A stretch of 64,000 nucleotides of DNA, taken from the NCBI RefSeq assembly GCF_035046485.1, contig NC_085138.1, positions 40,087,464 through 40,151,463 on the forward strand, given 5' to 3'. The DNA comes from Aedes albopictus. Its lineage: Eukaryota > Arthropoda > Insecta > Diptera > Culicidae. Positions 44,766-55,197 of this stretch are shown here, one piece after another (position 1 is the first letter of the stretch; each line of letters starts with the position of its first letter). The position numbers and the translations under genes were made by a program. The notes under the pieces are model-generated. The model searched no databases, had not been told where the DNA came from, and worked only from the letters and a program-made list of their open reading frames with translations.

Positions 44766-45189
44766 CCCGCATAAACGATAACCATAAAATGTGCTTAACC
44801 ACCCATTCGGGATACAATTGGCTTCTTTAGTGGTGTTGAGATAATTCCATATTCTGAATCTGCATGCCAAACTGAGCCGAAATCCAAATTTTCATCAATT
44901 TTGGTGCCCGGGAACCTATTTAAACCTATTTTGTACTGAGCGGAGCTGTCAAGCAGTTGCCCAGCTGTCAAAAGGTGATTTCAAAAAATCTCTTTGAAAT
45001 TGATTTTAGACACCAAAATAAAGTTCTAAAAATCTGAAAAAAATCATAGCGGCTCAGAAAAAGGTGCTCTTTCGTTCAAAAATAAAAAAATCATTGAATT
45101 TTTCTCAATTTAAAAACACAATTAGAACAGTATGTGGTATTGTTGAACCGTCTACAGTACGGTCCGTGTATGGTGTTCGTTTACTAGGG
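44766..45189. mobile_element. MITE with CCC...TAAACGA ends
   Basis: Left CCCGCATAAACGATAACC; right, complemented, CCCTAGTAAACGAACACC. R1 copy A shows the empty site (GGCAAATTCTTCC), giving a 2-bp AA duplication. 424 bp, non-coding. Confidence 0.65.
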
Positions 45190-45554
45190 AAATCCTTCCA
45201 AAATAGTTTCAAACGAGTTTAATCACCGGATGTCCAAAATATATACTGAAGAGGGTCCAAAATATATTGGTGTGTCCAAAACAGTGAAAACTGATGCTTC
45301 AAAAATCAGTTATTTTCATCACATTTTCTGCCAGAAATGACCTTGTGGGTATTTTTAACGGAAGGTGGTGGCTTTTACAAACATACTACCCAACTAACAA
45401 TCACTTATTTAACAGGCACCATTATGACGGATTAATTCAGCATAATGCTGAATAACATTTGAATTATTTTCACGTACAACCTATGTTCAAACAAATTTAG
45501 AGAAGTTATAAAGCATCATGTTGTGCACCAACTTAATTTTTTGTTGTTCAAAGC

Positions 45555-45639
45555 TGATAGAGACGTCTAGTCAAGTTAGAGTGCAAGTAACTAATGAAGA
45601 TTTATTCATACATAATTCAACGCTTACTATGATCTAACA
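45555..45639 (-). repeat. Copia 3' LTR (minus orientation)
   Basis: 85 bp, TGATAGAGACGTC...GATCTAACA on the plus strand; purine tract on its inner side. Confidence 0.85.
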
Positions 45640-45647
45640 TCCCCCCC

Positions 45648-48326
45648 TTAAGCGGTAATTCCTAACATTTTTCTCTCTTCAAACAGCTTTGAATTTGGTA
45701 CAGGTTTAGTAAAAATATCGGCTGCCTGAAGGATCGATGATACGTGGTTTAAACAAATTGCCCTAGATGCTAATTGTTCTCGTACATAATGGTGTCTTAT
45801 GTCTATGTGCTTGCTTCTTGAAGAGTAGCCCACATCTTTCTCCGCCAGGCTGATGGCGCTCTTGTTGTCGCAGTTGATCGGTACTGACATTTCGGCGCCA
45901 TGAAGCTCTTGACGGAATCCTCTCCACCAAGCCGCTTCCTGGGTAGCAGATGAAAGTGCCATATATTCGGCTTCGGTAGTAGACAGTGCTACCGTGGATT
46001 GCCTTTTCGAGCTCCATGAAACCGCACCGCCGCTCTGCATAAACACGTAGCCGGAAACTGAACGCCGAGTTTCAACGTCGTTTGCCCAATCTGCATCACT
46101 GTAGCCTTGGAAATCCTGCTCCGAATCAGCCCGGTACACTAGCTTGTGGTTTTTCGTCCCCTTCAGATATCGTAGAATACGCTTCGCTGCCGTCCAGTGT
46201 GCTGATCCCGGATCGTTACTGAAGCTGCTGACAACACTTACCGCGTAGCTGATATCAGGCCGAGAGCATTGTGCAACGAATTGCAAACCACCAACCAGCT
46301 CTTTGTACGGAATACTTTTCATCCTTTCCTTTTCTTCCACAGACTCCGGCTTCATCGCTTTGGTCAGCTTCTGATTGACGTCCAGGGGTGTCGATACTGG
46401 GTTTGACTCCTCCATCCGGAATCGCTTCAAAAGCTCATCAATATAATGCTTCTGGTCTATGGCTACCATGCCATCGGATCGTGTGACCCGCAGTCCCAGA
46501 ATCTGCTTGACCTGCCCCATGTCCTTCATTTGGAATTCGGAACATAACTGCTGCTTCACCTGGTCCACTAGCGCTTGATTGTTGGAAAATAGTAGGAAGT
46601 CATCAACGTAAACGGATATGATGATAACCTTCCCATCCTCGAAACGATAATATACGCACGAGTCGTACATCGATCTTTGGAATCCAATCGCCTTGAGCTT
46701 TTCATCCAGCTTCTGGTTCCAGACGCGGCTGGCCTGCTTCAAGCCATAAAGTGCCTTCTTGAGACGGCATACCTTCGTCGGAGCTCGTTCGTCCCGAAAT
46801 CCTTCCGGCTGCTCCATATAAATCTCCTCTCCGTGCAGCTCGCCCTGCAGGAAAGCAGTCACCGCATCCATTTGGTGCACCTGAAGATTGTGCTTGGCTG
46901 CCATCGCCAAGAGGTACCGCACGGTCGCATACCGTACCACGGGAGAGTAAGTCGCATCGTAGTCCACGCCTTTGACTTGTGAATATCCCTTTATCACGAG
47001 TCGAGCCTTATGCCGCCGAGTGGAAGTGTCGGCATTCGTCTTCAGCTTGAACACCCACTTGCTCTTGAGTGCTTTCCGACCTGCTGGTAGATCGACCAAG
47101 GACCACGTATCGTTATCGCACAACGATCGATGCTCGGACTTCATCGCTTCGATCCAGCAGTCACGATCTGGCCGTTCCAACGCCTGTTGGAATGTCTCTG
47201 GCTCCCCGGAAACCTGTGGAATAGATGACGACGGAAGCATACCGCTGCAGATCGAATTATTACTCCACTTGCCTTGGACTGGGCGCTCCCAGTCACTGTG
47301 CCCAGAATCGTGTTGCGGTCCAACATCTTCTTCCTTTTCGTGTGACGGGAGCGCAATGATGGACGACCTCGCTAGGTCTGGACGATTCTGTGAAAGTGCA
47401 AGATTCTGAGGAAGGATACTGTACGTCACCTTAAAGTCAGAATACTTGCCTGGTACCTTGCGCTCCCTCGCGCTGCGCCTCGTGGTAGGTTGTGAAACGT
47501 TCCGAGTTAATTGCGGAGGGAGCGCAGTGGATTGCTGCACTACGACTGGATCACAGTCTTCTTCGATGTCTTCGAAGGCGGCCACCGGAAATGGCACTGT
47601 TGTCGGATCCACATCTTCATTCATCTCGACATGTTCATGCTTCAGATCTTCACTCAGGATAACCACATCACGACTGACGAAAACTTGCTTGGTCGCTGGG
47701 TCGTACACTCTGTAGCCTTTGGAGCAGTCGGCGTAGCCAACAAGAACACACGACCTGGATTTCGGATCCCATTTCTTCCGATTCACTTTTGGGACATACG
47801 CCATTGCACTCGACCCGAACACACGCAGGTTTGCAACATCTGGCTTCCTTCCGGTGAATTCTTCAATCGGTGTAACTTGCTTCCCCTTCGTCGGTGATCG
47901 GTTGATCAAATACACCGCCGTCGACGTCGCTTCAGCCCAAAATCGTTTGTCCAGACCAGAATCGAACAGCAAACATCTGGCTCGTTCTTCGATCGTCCGA
48001 TTCATCCGCTCCGCGAGCCCGTTTTGCTGCGGATTATAGGCTACTGATGTCTCGTGGCGGATGCCACTTGTCTTCAGAAACTGCTGGAACTTGTTACCGA
48101 CATATTCGGTTCCGTTGTCGGTCCGGAAGCGCTTGATGGACCTACCAGTCTGTTTCTCGACGTACGCTTTGAACTCAACGAATGCGTCAAAAGCTTCTCC
48201 TTTGGACTTCAGAAAATAGACGTGCGTCATACGGCTGGCATCGTCTATAAACGTAACGAAATATTTGCTTCCTCCTATCGATGGCTTCTCCATCGGTCCG
48301 CATAAATCCGAATGAACCAGGTCCAG
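45648..48326 (-). CDS. Copia Pol: integrase core, RT, RNase H
   Basis: In order: integrase catalytic region (FIDDASR; RTDNGTEYVG; NPQQNGLAERMNRTIEE), a variable linker, RT (WVFKLKTNADTSTRRHKARL; AVTAFLQGELHGEEIYMEQP; VYVDDFLLFS with the YVDD active site) and RNase H (GYSDADWANDVETRRSVSGY; TEAEYMALSSATQEA; SKHIDIRHHYVRE). The frame is open from the insertion at 48327 to the stop at 45648. The apparent N-terminus at 48293 is only the first Met after the inserted element; LDLVHSDLCGP precedes it. Confidence 0.88.
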   Translation of the reverse strand: MDLVHSDLCGPMEKPSIGGSKYFVTFIDDASRMTHVYFLKSKGEAFDAFVEFKAYVEKQTGRSIKRFRTDNGTEYVGNKFQQFLKTSGIRHETSVAYNPQQNGLAERMNRTIEERARCLLFDSGLDKRFWAEATSTAVYLINRSPTKGKQVTPIEEFTGRKPDVANLRVFGSSAMAYVPKVNRKKWDPKSRSCVLVGYADCSKGYRVYDPATKQVFVSRDVVILSEDLKHEHVEMNEDVDPTTVPFPVAAFEDIEEDCDPVVVQQSTALPPQLTRNVSQPTTRRSARERKVPGKYSDFKVTYSILPQNLALSQNRPDLARSSIIALPSHEKEEDVGPQHDSGHSDWERPVQGKWSNNSICSGMLPSSSIPQVSGEPETFQQALERPDRDCWIEAMKSEHRSLCDNDTWSLVDLPAGRKALKSKWVFKLKTNADTSTRRHKARLVIKGYSQVKGVDYDATYSPVVRYATVRYLLAMAAKHNLQVHQMDAVTAFLQGELHGEEIYMEQPEGFRDERAPTKVCRLKKALYGLKQASRVWNQKLDEKLKAIGFQRSMYDSCVYYRFEDGKVIIISVYVDDFLLFSNNQALVDQVKQQLCSEFQMKDMGQVKQILGLRVTRSDGMVAIDQKHYIDELLKRFRMEESNPVSTPLDVNQKLTKAMKPESVEEKERMKSIPYKELVGGLQFVAQCSRPDISYAVSVVSSFSNDPGSAHWTAAKRILRYLKGTKNHKLVYRADSEQDFQGYSDADWANDVETRRSVSGYVFMQSGGAVSWSSKRQSTVALSTTEAEYMALSSATQEAAWWRGFRQELHGAEMSVPINCDNKSAISLAEKDVGYSSRSKHIDIRHHYVREQLASRAICLNHVSSILQAADIFTKPVPNSKLFEERKMLGITA

Positions 48327-48328
48327 TA

Positions 48329-50096
48329 CCCAAGTAACACAGAAAACATCTCTGTGGATTCATAAAAGATGTATTATAAATGGATTATAAATGAGAATCA
48401 AAACATCTTAAGTTGAAAATATGTTTTTACTAAGCATAACAACAACAAGCTGATAAATAACATCATCTACATTTTCGGAAGTTAGCTTTACGTTTAAATT
48501 ACGTGGAATACACTTGTTAGGAGTACTACGTTTCCCTTTTTAATGATATGTATTGTGAAACATCATACAAACAAAATGTATACTTGATGATTCAAACATG
48601 TTATATTTACGTCGCAAGTACGTTGACGATACATTTTTTTCCATGCCTAACCATTCCTTAAATTGAGATGTTACTTACTCATCACCATCACTTTATCATT
48701 CCAAAGGGATTTGATCTTAGTGCTTATACTCAGATCCATTATTTGCTGACAATAATTTGCAAAAAAAAACAACATTCTCATATTGCGATAGAAAATTAAG
48801 CACACATTGAGCGCACGTAGAAGGACTTGGTAGCCTGGAAAGTTGGGTAATTTTCCATCAACATTGTGACGTATACTCGTTGACCAAAATTTTATCCAGC
48901 AATTCTGAATTGAGTAAATCACTCGATGTCAGGAGTTTAATTGAACTCTTGTACTTACCTAGAGCACACTTTCTTTGTCTATTTAACTGTAGAATCATTT
49001 CCACTCACAAACCTAAAGAAAAACGTATAAATATTCCAAAAACCGAATCCTTAAGATTGGCAGCAGTTCGTTTGTTTTGATTTTACTATAGCTGTCATGA
49101 ATATACAAGTGTGTTATATTATTGTTGAAACTAGGTATGCAGCACCAGGAAAAACACCTCTCGGTTGCGCATTACAACTTCTTCAGCTGGTTGTTTATAA
49201 TACGTAAAAATGATGTTATTTCAAGGTATTTTCTTGACAAACAAAGTGGTTTGTTATTAAGAAGTTCAAAATATGTAATTTTAACGTATTGTAGACATAT
49301 CTTTCTTTATTAGGCTATCAATGACCAATTTATGATAAGGTTACAGTGCCTGCTCAAAAAAGACATACAGTTTCAAATAAAATAATAAGTGTGCCGCAAA
49401 TTCCTTGTTAAATTAAAAAAAAAACACACACACAAAAAACATTTGGAAATTATTTTTAGTTTTTATATTAGAAAATATCACATATTTATTTTATTTCTGA
49501 ATTTTTTCCATTTTCAATATTTTTTGACGACACTGTATTTGAATGCCACCATGTTGCCTTCACGTAAACTTGATAAAAAAAAATGCAAAATGTAAAAACT
49601 AGCTGAATATTTACGTCATTTACCATCTGATTAAAAGCGCCCGAATTCATGGTCACTGAATACAACGATTTCACCATAAATCTGGGCTCGCATAAAAGAT
49701 TTGATCATGGTACTGGGGAATGACAACATGAGTATTTATTTAATGCCTTCATAATAATAATAATGTTCTACCATCAGCATTTCGTAAAAGAGGAGATGAA
49801 AGAAAAATTGTGTTTTTTGGACTTGAGCTGTCAGATAATATTGAATAGTTTGCATGATCACAGAAAAAAGGTTTTGGCGAAGTTATTGAATACTTCTCAA
49901 ATACATAATATATGTTCTGACGATGTATTGAAAAACATCTTTTAAAACATCAAAGATGTTGTATAATCCGCCATTTTTTGCGCTTTTTCGGTGATATAAG
50001 TGTATGAATTTTGGTTTTTCGAATTCGTGACCTAACATTGGGATTTGTATGAAGCGTGTATTTTATACATTTATATAACAAAATGTGTTACTTGGG
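48329..50096. mobile_element. TA-flanked TIR element CCCAAGTAACAC
   Basis: Inverted ends CCCAAGTAACAC / GTGTTACTTGGG are flanked by TA (48327-48328, 50097-50098). Removing it restores the copia frame (SSEL to LDLVHSD). 1,768 bp, AT-rich, no transposase. A single end of the same type is at 10836. Confidence 0.85.
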
Positions 50097-50098
50097 TA

Positions 50099-50852
50099 GT
50101 TCACTCGATCGGTTGCCCATTGACTTGAACGGAAGTTTGTGGTGCTTACCTTCAGCACACCGGGCGCAGGCTGGAATATCTTTCCCACGGACGTCGATTC
50201 CAGTAACCATTGACGGCAAACGCTTCACGCTGTCCAAGTTGAGATGCCCGTATCGTCGGTGCCACAGTTCTAGATTATCGCCGGATTTCGCAACGCACGC
50301 TTTAGGTCGGTCATACTGCTTAAGCTTGTACAAACCGTCCTCCTCGGTACCGGTTGCGATGATTTCACCGGTGGATTCGCTGCTAACCTCGCAAGAGTCC
50401 TTCGAAAAACTCACACGATATCCTTTGTTGCAAATACGGCTTACCGAAAGCAAGTTGACCGCCAGGTCTGGAACAAACAGAACATCAGCGATATCTAGTG
50501 TGCTACACATACCTTCAACATCGGCATCCAGTTTGACCCTGCCGACGGCCGGAACAGGAACTTCGGTGGCATTCGCTACGAATATACTCTCCGTGACATC
50601 TCTCTTGTCGATCAGTGCCCGCTCGGATGTGCACATGTGCCGCCCTGCTCCAGAGTCCAGAATCCAATCTTCTTCCTCTAGCTTGGAATTCTTGCTTGTT
50701 AACAACGCCGTTTGCTTTCCGTGGAATCCTTTCTCGGGCTTTGACTTCGGTTTCGCTTGACATTCGGATGCGTAATGTCCCAGCTTCTCACACTTGAAGC
50801 ATTTCACGTTGGACTTGTCCTTGCGGGACGAGGCTATAGTTGTACGGTTCAA
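50099..50852 (-). CDS. Copia nucleocapsid, protease, integrase start
   Basis: CCHC zinc knuckle CFKCEKLGHYASEC, then an aspartic protease site ILDSGAGRHM, then the GAG-pre-integrase H/C motif LWHRRYGHLNLDS with CARCAEGKHH. It reads into the inserted element after SSEL. Upstream it overlaps the Gag frame out of phase. Confidence 0.85.
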
Positions 50853-51150
50853 TGCTGAGACATATGGTTGCCAGCGCCCTGTCTGACAAATACGGATCCA
50901 CTTGAAAATCGTCCGGATGATCCACCGCGCGCCAGGTGCCCTCGCGGATCATCACCATGCGCATCGCAAAGGTCCACGTGACATAATTCTCCCGTCCTTT
51001 CAGCTTCTGCACTGCCGGAAGCGAAATGCTGCTGCTTGGGATTCTCGCCGCACTCCCCATCTGCGCGTACTGGTGCACATTTTCACCATGTCCTGCAGCC
51101 TGGTTTCCTGTGGGCTCCACAATATCGCCGGAACGCCGGGTCCGTGGCAT
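50830..51150 (-). pseudogene. Copia Gag N-terminus with internal deletion
   Basis: The ATG at 51150 (MPRTRRSGDIVEP) opens Gag with the copia signature LKGRENYVTWTFAMRM and ALATICLSIEP. Directly after it, and in another frame, comes the pre-knuckle sequence NRTTIASSRKDKSN. The roughly 100-150 residues that usually lie between are missing and the frame is shifted, so this copy cannot make a normal Gag. Confidence 0.7.
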
Positions 51151-51244
51151 CGCTTCGCTTCCTTTCTTCCTGCTTCGAGAAAAATTTTCACTTTTGGCCG
51201 ATAACAACGACCGTTTCTATGGAAACATTCCCGGGCTCATAACC

Positions 51245-51329
51245 TGATAGAGACGTCTAGTCAAGTTAGAGTGCAAGTAACTAATGAAGATTTATTCATA
51301 CATAATTCAACGCTTACTATGATCTAACA
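51245..51329 (-). repeat. Copia 5' LTR (minus orientation)
   Basis: 85 bp, reads identical to 45555-45639. Very short for a copia LTR. Confidence 0.85.
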
Positions 51330-51876
51330 AAAGCGTTTTACAAATGTACAAGACAGTTGTTATTAAGCTTTGGCAAAAATGACTGAAAATAAATAAAATG
51401 CAAAAATGTTGAATTCTCACGAGAGTAATTATTTGCTCTAATATTGAGAACACCTATTATGAAATAAGAATTACATATAAAATTACCTAAATCCGGATTA
51501 GAACTCGAGACCTGTAGATTGCCAGCCGCATGCCTTCCTATCTGCGCCATCCTAGAGATGGTGAGATGCAGCACCCAAAGCAAAACATAATCTTCCCATG
51601 ACTCAATAATGATCACTCCTGAACTTGTGTTCAGCAGTGGTGAATTAGCACAGCACGTGGTAATCAACTGAACAACGCCTCAACTTCAACAGCTGTTCAG
51701 CCCAAAACACGTGTTTTCCATTCTGATTTCGCTGTCAGTATTTTTATCGCACGGTGAGAAAACTTGTATCGAATGCGGCCAAAAAGTGTTGGTCCTTATT
51801 GAAGATATTGTTCCATATTGCGATATGAATATGTTTTTATTTTTAATATCAAATATCGATCTTTAAAAATGATTGT

Positions 51877-53295
51877 TGTAGTGTAGCCCACTGTGTACAC
51901 TACTTTCGACAATCAATACATGTACGATAGAAGTGAGTGGCAACTCAGCATGCATAATGTATACTACCGAAAGAAATATATTTGAGTTGAGTTCTCACTG
52001 TTAACCGAGTCAGATGCCTGCCGAATCCGAAAACCTTTGAATATAACAGTGGCTCGAGGATGAACTGGATTTATTGTTTATCATTTTTGTCGCGTGATTT
52101 TTTTTTGTTCGGCCAGTACTTCTTGTGAAAGCGTGCAAAAGTTTGTGAAAATGCGTACAACGCGTGAAATTTGTGTTGTGCATTTTATGTTGGCTCGGCG
52201 GCATCTTTTTGTGCACTATTTTGTTTTGTTTCGGTGACGATACTGGGTGACGTTTTTTTTCGTTTTACACTTCAACTTTTTTCCTGCCGATTAGGTCGTT
52301 GATTTTTACATAGGTAACTAAATCATTTTTCCAATCGTGCAGCGTATTTTTTTTTATTTTTTGTTGTAAGTGTGTTTTTTTAAATTGAACTGTTCATAAA
52401 CGTCATTTTGAATCGCTAGCAACGATTCTTTTGAACCCAGATTTTATTGTTCGTCATTTTGTGCTATTTTGCTTGACGACGGTGAGCAGTATGAATAATG
52501 ATATCATTTACAAGAGAGTCGCACTTCGGCATATTAGGATGTTTCAGCAACAACGGTGCGTCAGGGAGTGTTTGTTGCCCAATTTTGATGTGAATGCTGT
52601 TTCCCGACGATGGGGAGAAGGGCGTATGACGATCACCTCACGCAAACGGTACGACTGCATCGACTAAGGCATCGACGGCATATTGCAATCCAAGTAATTA
52701 TAAATTTACAGCTATAATGAATGTGTCTGATGCCGGGAGTCAATCAGGAAAATTATCGTTTGGCGTTTTCACATCTGTAACGTGTAGTGTTTGCGGGTTT
52801 TTTGTGCAGCATCTAGGGTAGTTTCACCAACTATGGAGAACCGTTTCGAAATGGGAAAGAATCAACCTTGGAACCAACTCTTTAACCTTAAATGGTAGTG
52901 AAAATGGATGAAGCAGTATGCAACTATATAATTATAAAAATAACAGTTTTGATAATGGTTTTTTTTAGTCCAATATCTCACTTACTGATGCAAGTGTTTC
53001 ATTTTAAATTAGGGCAAATCAAACCTGATTTTGCATTCTGAATGACTGATTGGAATTGTGTTGTAGAACTTAACTTTTCTGAATAAAAAGATAAATAGTT
53101 TTCAATCCTAAGGGAAGAGGAGTTGTAGTGTACCCCACTGTGTACACTACTTTCGATAATCAATACATGTACGATAGAAGTGAGTGGCAACTCAGCATGC
53201 ATAATGTATACTACCGAAAGAAATATATTTGAGTTGAGTTCTCACTGTTAACCGAGTCAGATGCCTGCCGAATCCGAAAACCTTTGAATATAACA
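51877..53295 (+). mobile_element. TRIM-like LTR element without coding capacity
   Basis: Direct repeats of 172 bp (51877-52048, 53124-53295), each TGTAGTGTA...AATATAACA, differ at about two bases. A 5-bp ATTGT duplication flanks the whole (51872-51876, 53296-53300). A purine tract AAGGGAAGAGGAG directly precedes the right repeat. A TGG starts one base after the left repeat, as for a primer site, though no tRNA could be assigned. The 1,075-bp inside has no Gag or Pol; the longest frame (52431-52667, 78 residues) is unrecognised. Confidence 0.8.
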
Positions 53296-53379
53296 ATTGT
53301 CATGTGGTGCGGTATGGTCTTGGACATAGTGCATTCACAGCATCTGTTCAGGTAATCTACTCATGCTCAGTCGAAGATA

Positions 53380-54300
53380 CAGGGGATAGACAAAATGATC
53401 GGGATAGGCAAAATTTTCACTTTTCAAGAAATGTTCAATTAGCTGTAACTTTTCGAAAAGTGCACCAAATATTTTCAAATTTTTACTGTAAGTTCCTCAA
53501 CTAGCTGTGTATCAGTGGACACAATTTGGAAAAGATCGGACAATTCGTCACGAAGTTATAAAGAATTTTGAAAAAGGTAAAATTATCCGATAGCCAACTT
53601 TGAGCTGTTATATCTCCGGATTCAATGAACCGATTGTAATGATATTTTGACCATTTACGACTTATATAATGAGCTATGAAAAACCTTTGACTTAACTTAA
53701 TATTCTTAACACGGAAGAAAACTATTACGATTAGATTATTTTCCTAATAAAACACTAAATTATTCAAAACATCAACATCGTTTCAAAATTCAAGATGCAA
53801 ATTATAGTTCATTTAGTTTCCCTCTAATTGACTTATATATGAATGCGTTTTGAAGGAAAGTATCAACATAACCGCAAATAAATTGAAAAAGTAATGGGAT
53901 GCATATTGAAAATAGACCAATTTACTAAAAAATCGTGCAAAAAATAAAACTGCTATAACTTTTTCGCTTGTTACAAATTTCAAGTTAAGTTAAATCTTTT
54001 CCATAGTTCATTATATAAGTCATGAATGGTCAAAATTTCATTGCAATCGGTTCATTGAATCCGGAGATATAACATCTCAAAGTTGGTTATCGGATAATTT
54101 TATCTTTTTCAAAAATCTTTATAACTTTGTGAAGAATTGTTCGATCTTTTCCAAATTTTGTCCACTGATACACAACTAGTTGAAGAACTTACAGTAAAAA
54201 TTTGAGAATATTTTATGCACTTTTCGAAAAGTTAGAGCTAGTTGAACATTTTTTGGAAAGTGAAAATTTTGCCTGTCCCGATCATTTTGTCTATCCCCTG
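53380..54300. mobile_element. 921-bp foldback with TA duplication
   Basis: The two halves are reverse complements almost throughout: CAGGGGATAGACAAAATGAT at 53380 and ATCATTTTGTCTATCCCCTG ending 54300, flanked by TA. The centre is around 53750-53900. A Tc1/mariner-type non-autonomous element is likely; non-coding. Confidence 0.85.
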
Positions 54301-55197
54301 TACGTTAAGCATTTTTTTATTTATGCTTTTGTAATGGAATCTTGATATTATGTTCAATAAATAGTGCATAAGGATGTTTAGGGATACTTGAAATGTGTCG
54401 ATTTCTGAATGCTGTTTGGTTATCTAGGTACTGTGGGAACAATATTCAGTAAGCACGATAGCACTGAAATGCCAAATGCATCGAACCAAGCGCTCGTACA
54501 ATCGAACTTCTGCGGAAGATAAAAAATATAATAATCAAGGTACAAGATATCTTGTTACAGCCTAATAAAAAAAAAATGCCTCATTTTTACGATGGTTACG
54601 TCTCTTGGCACTCAATGTTAAACTACATAATTCTATTCTGTTTTATTTTATGTGATTAGTTTAAAATTTTGGTTCTTTAATAACTTGGTTGTCTAAACAG
54701 TTTTAGTCATGATATATCCCATAATCCGAACAAAGTTCCTAGTCAAACTATGACAGGTTGAAGGCGTTTATTTGACAAGTGAAAAGCACATTGTTCAGGA
54801 GCATATGCCTACCGATACATCAGCTTAATAAGATGCAGGAAAATGTTTTGTTAAACTCTTTTGTTAAGGAATCAATGCTTGTCGAATAAATTTCTTGTTA
54901 AACTTTTGACAAGTGTTTTAATTTATCATTGTTGATATCGATGAGGAAAGTCGAACATTGACTACTTTCTCAATTGAAAAATCATTTAAACAGTATTGTG
55001 TAGAGCATAATTTAAGTTCAGCTATCATTACCATTATTAAGCAACAATTCAGCAAGCTTGCTTGTTTATGACTTGCAATTGTTAGTTGGGTAACTTCATT
55101 ATTATGTGTAAATACCTGTAAATACCATCTGAATCTGTTTGATTTTGACTTAAACTCAAACTAATGTCCTCTAGGGGTCCAAAATTCAACCGTTACC

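Larger units (their letters stand above)
45555..51329 (-). mobile_element. Ty1/copia LTR retrotransposon, interrupted
   Basis: 85-bp LTRs (45555-45639, 51245-51329) read as identical and are flanked by AAAGC (45550-45554, 51330-51334). Next to the right LTR on the minus strand is GGTTATGAGCCCGGG, a copia-type primer site complementary to an internal part of initiator tRNA-Met. Next to the left LTR is a purine tract AAGGGGGGGA. Without the 1,768-bp insertion it is about 4.0 kb. Confidence 0.9.
45389..55090. mobile_element. TIR element CCCAACTAACAATC, copy 2 (nested)
   Basis: Same ends as copy 1, with TA on both sides (45387-45388, 55091-55092). Its own sequence is cut by a copia element (45555-51329), an LTR element (51877-53295) and a palindrome (53380-54300). 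Copy 1 shows all three empty sites. Confidence 0.8.
44482..55197. mobile_element. Repeat R1, copy B (carries a larger TE nest)
   Basis: The outer sequence matches 26433-30000 (for example TGCGAGTGTCGCATCATG and GGTGTCCAAAACAGTG). It lacks E1 and instead holds the MITE at 44766-45189 and the element at 45389-55090 with its contents. It resumes at 55091 and ends CAACCGTTACC at 55197. Confidence 0.65.

Noticed and set aside
50056..50760. 234-codon plus-strand frame
   Set aside because: Antisense to copia nucleocapsid/protease/integrase, which carries the knuckle and protease motifs on the minus strand.
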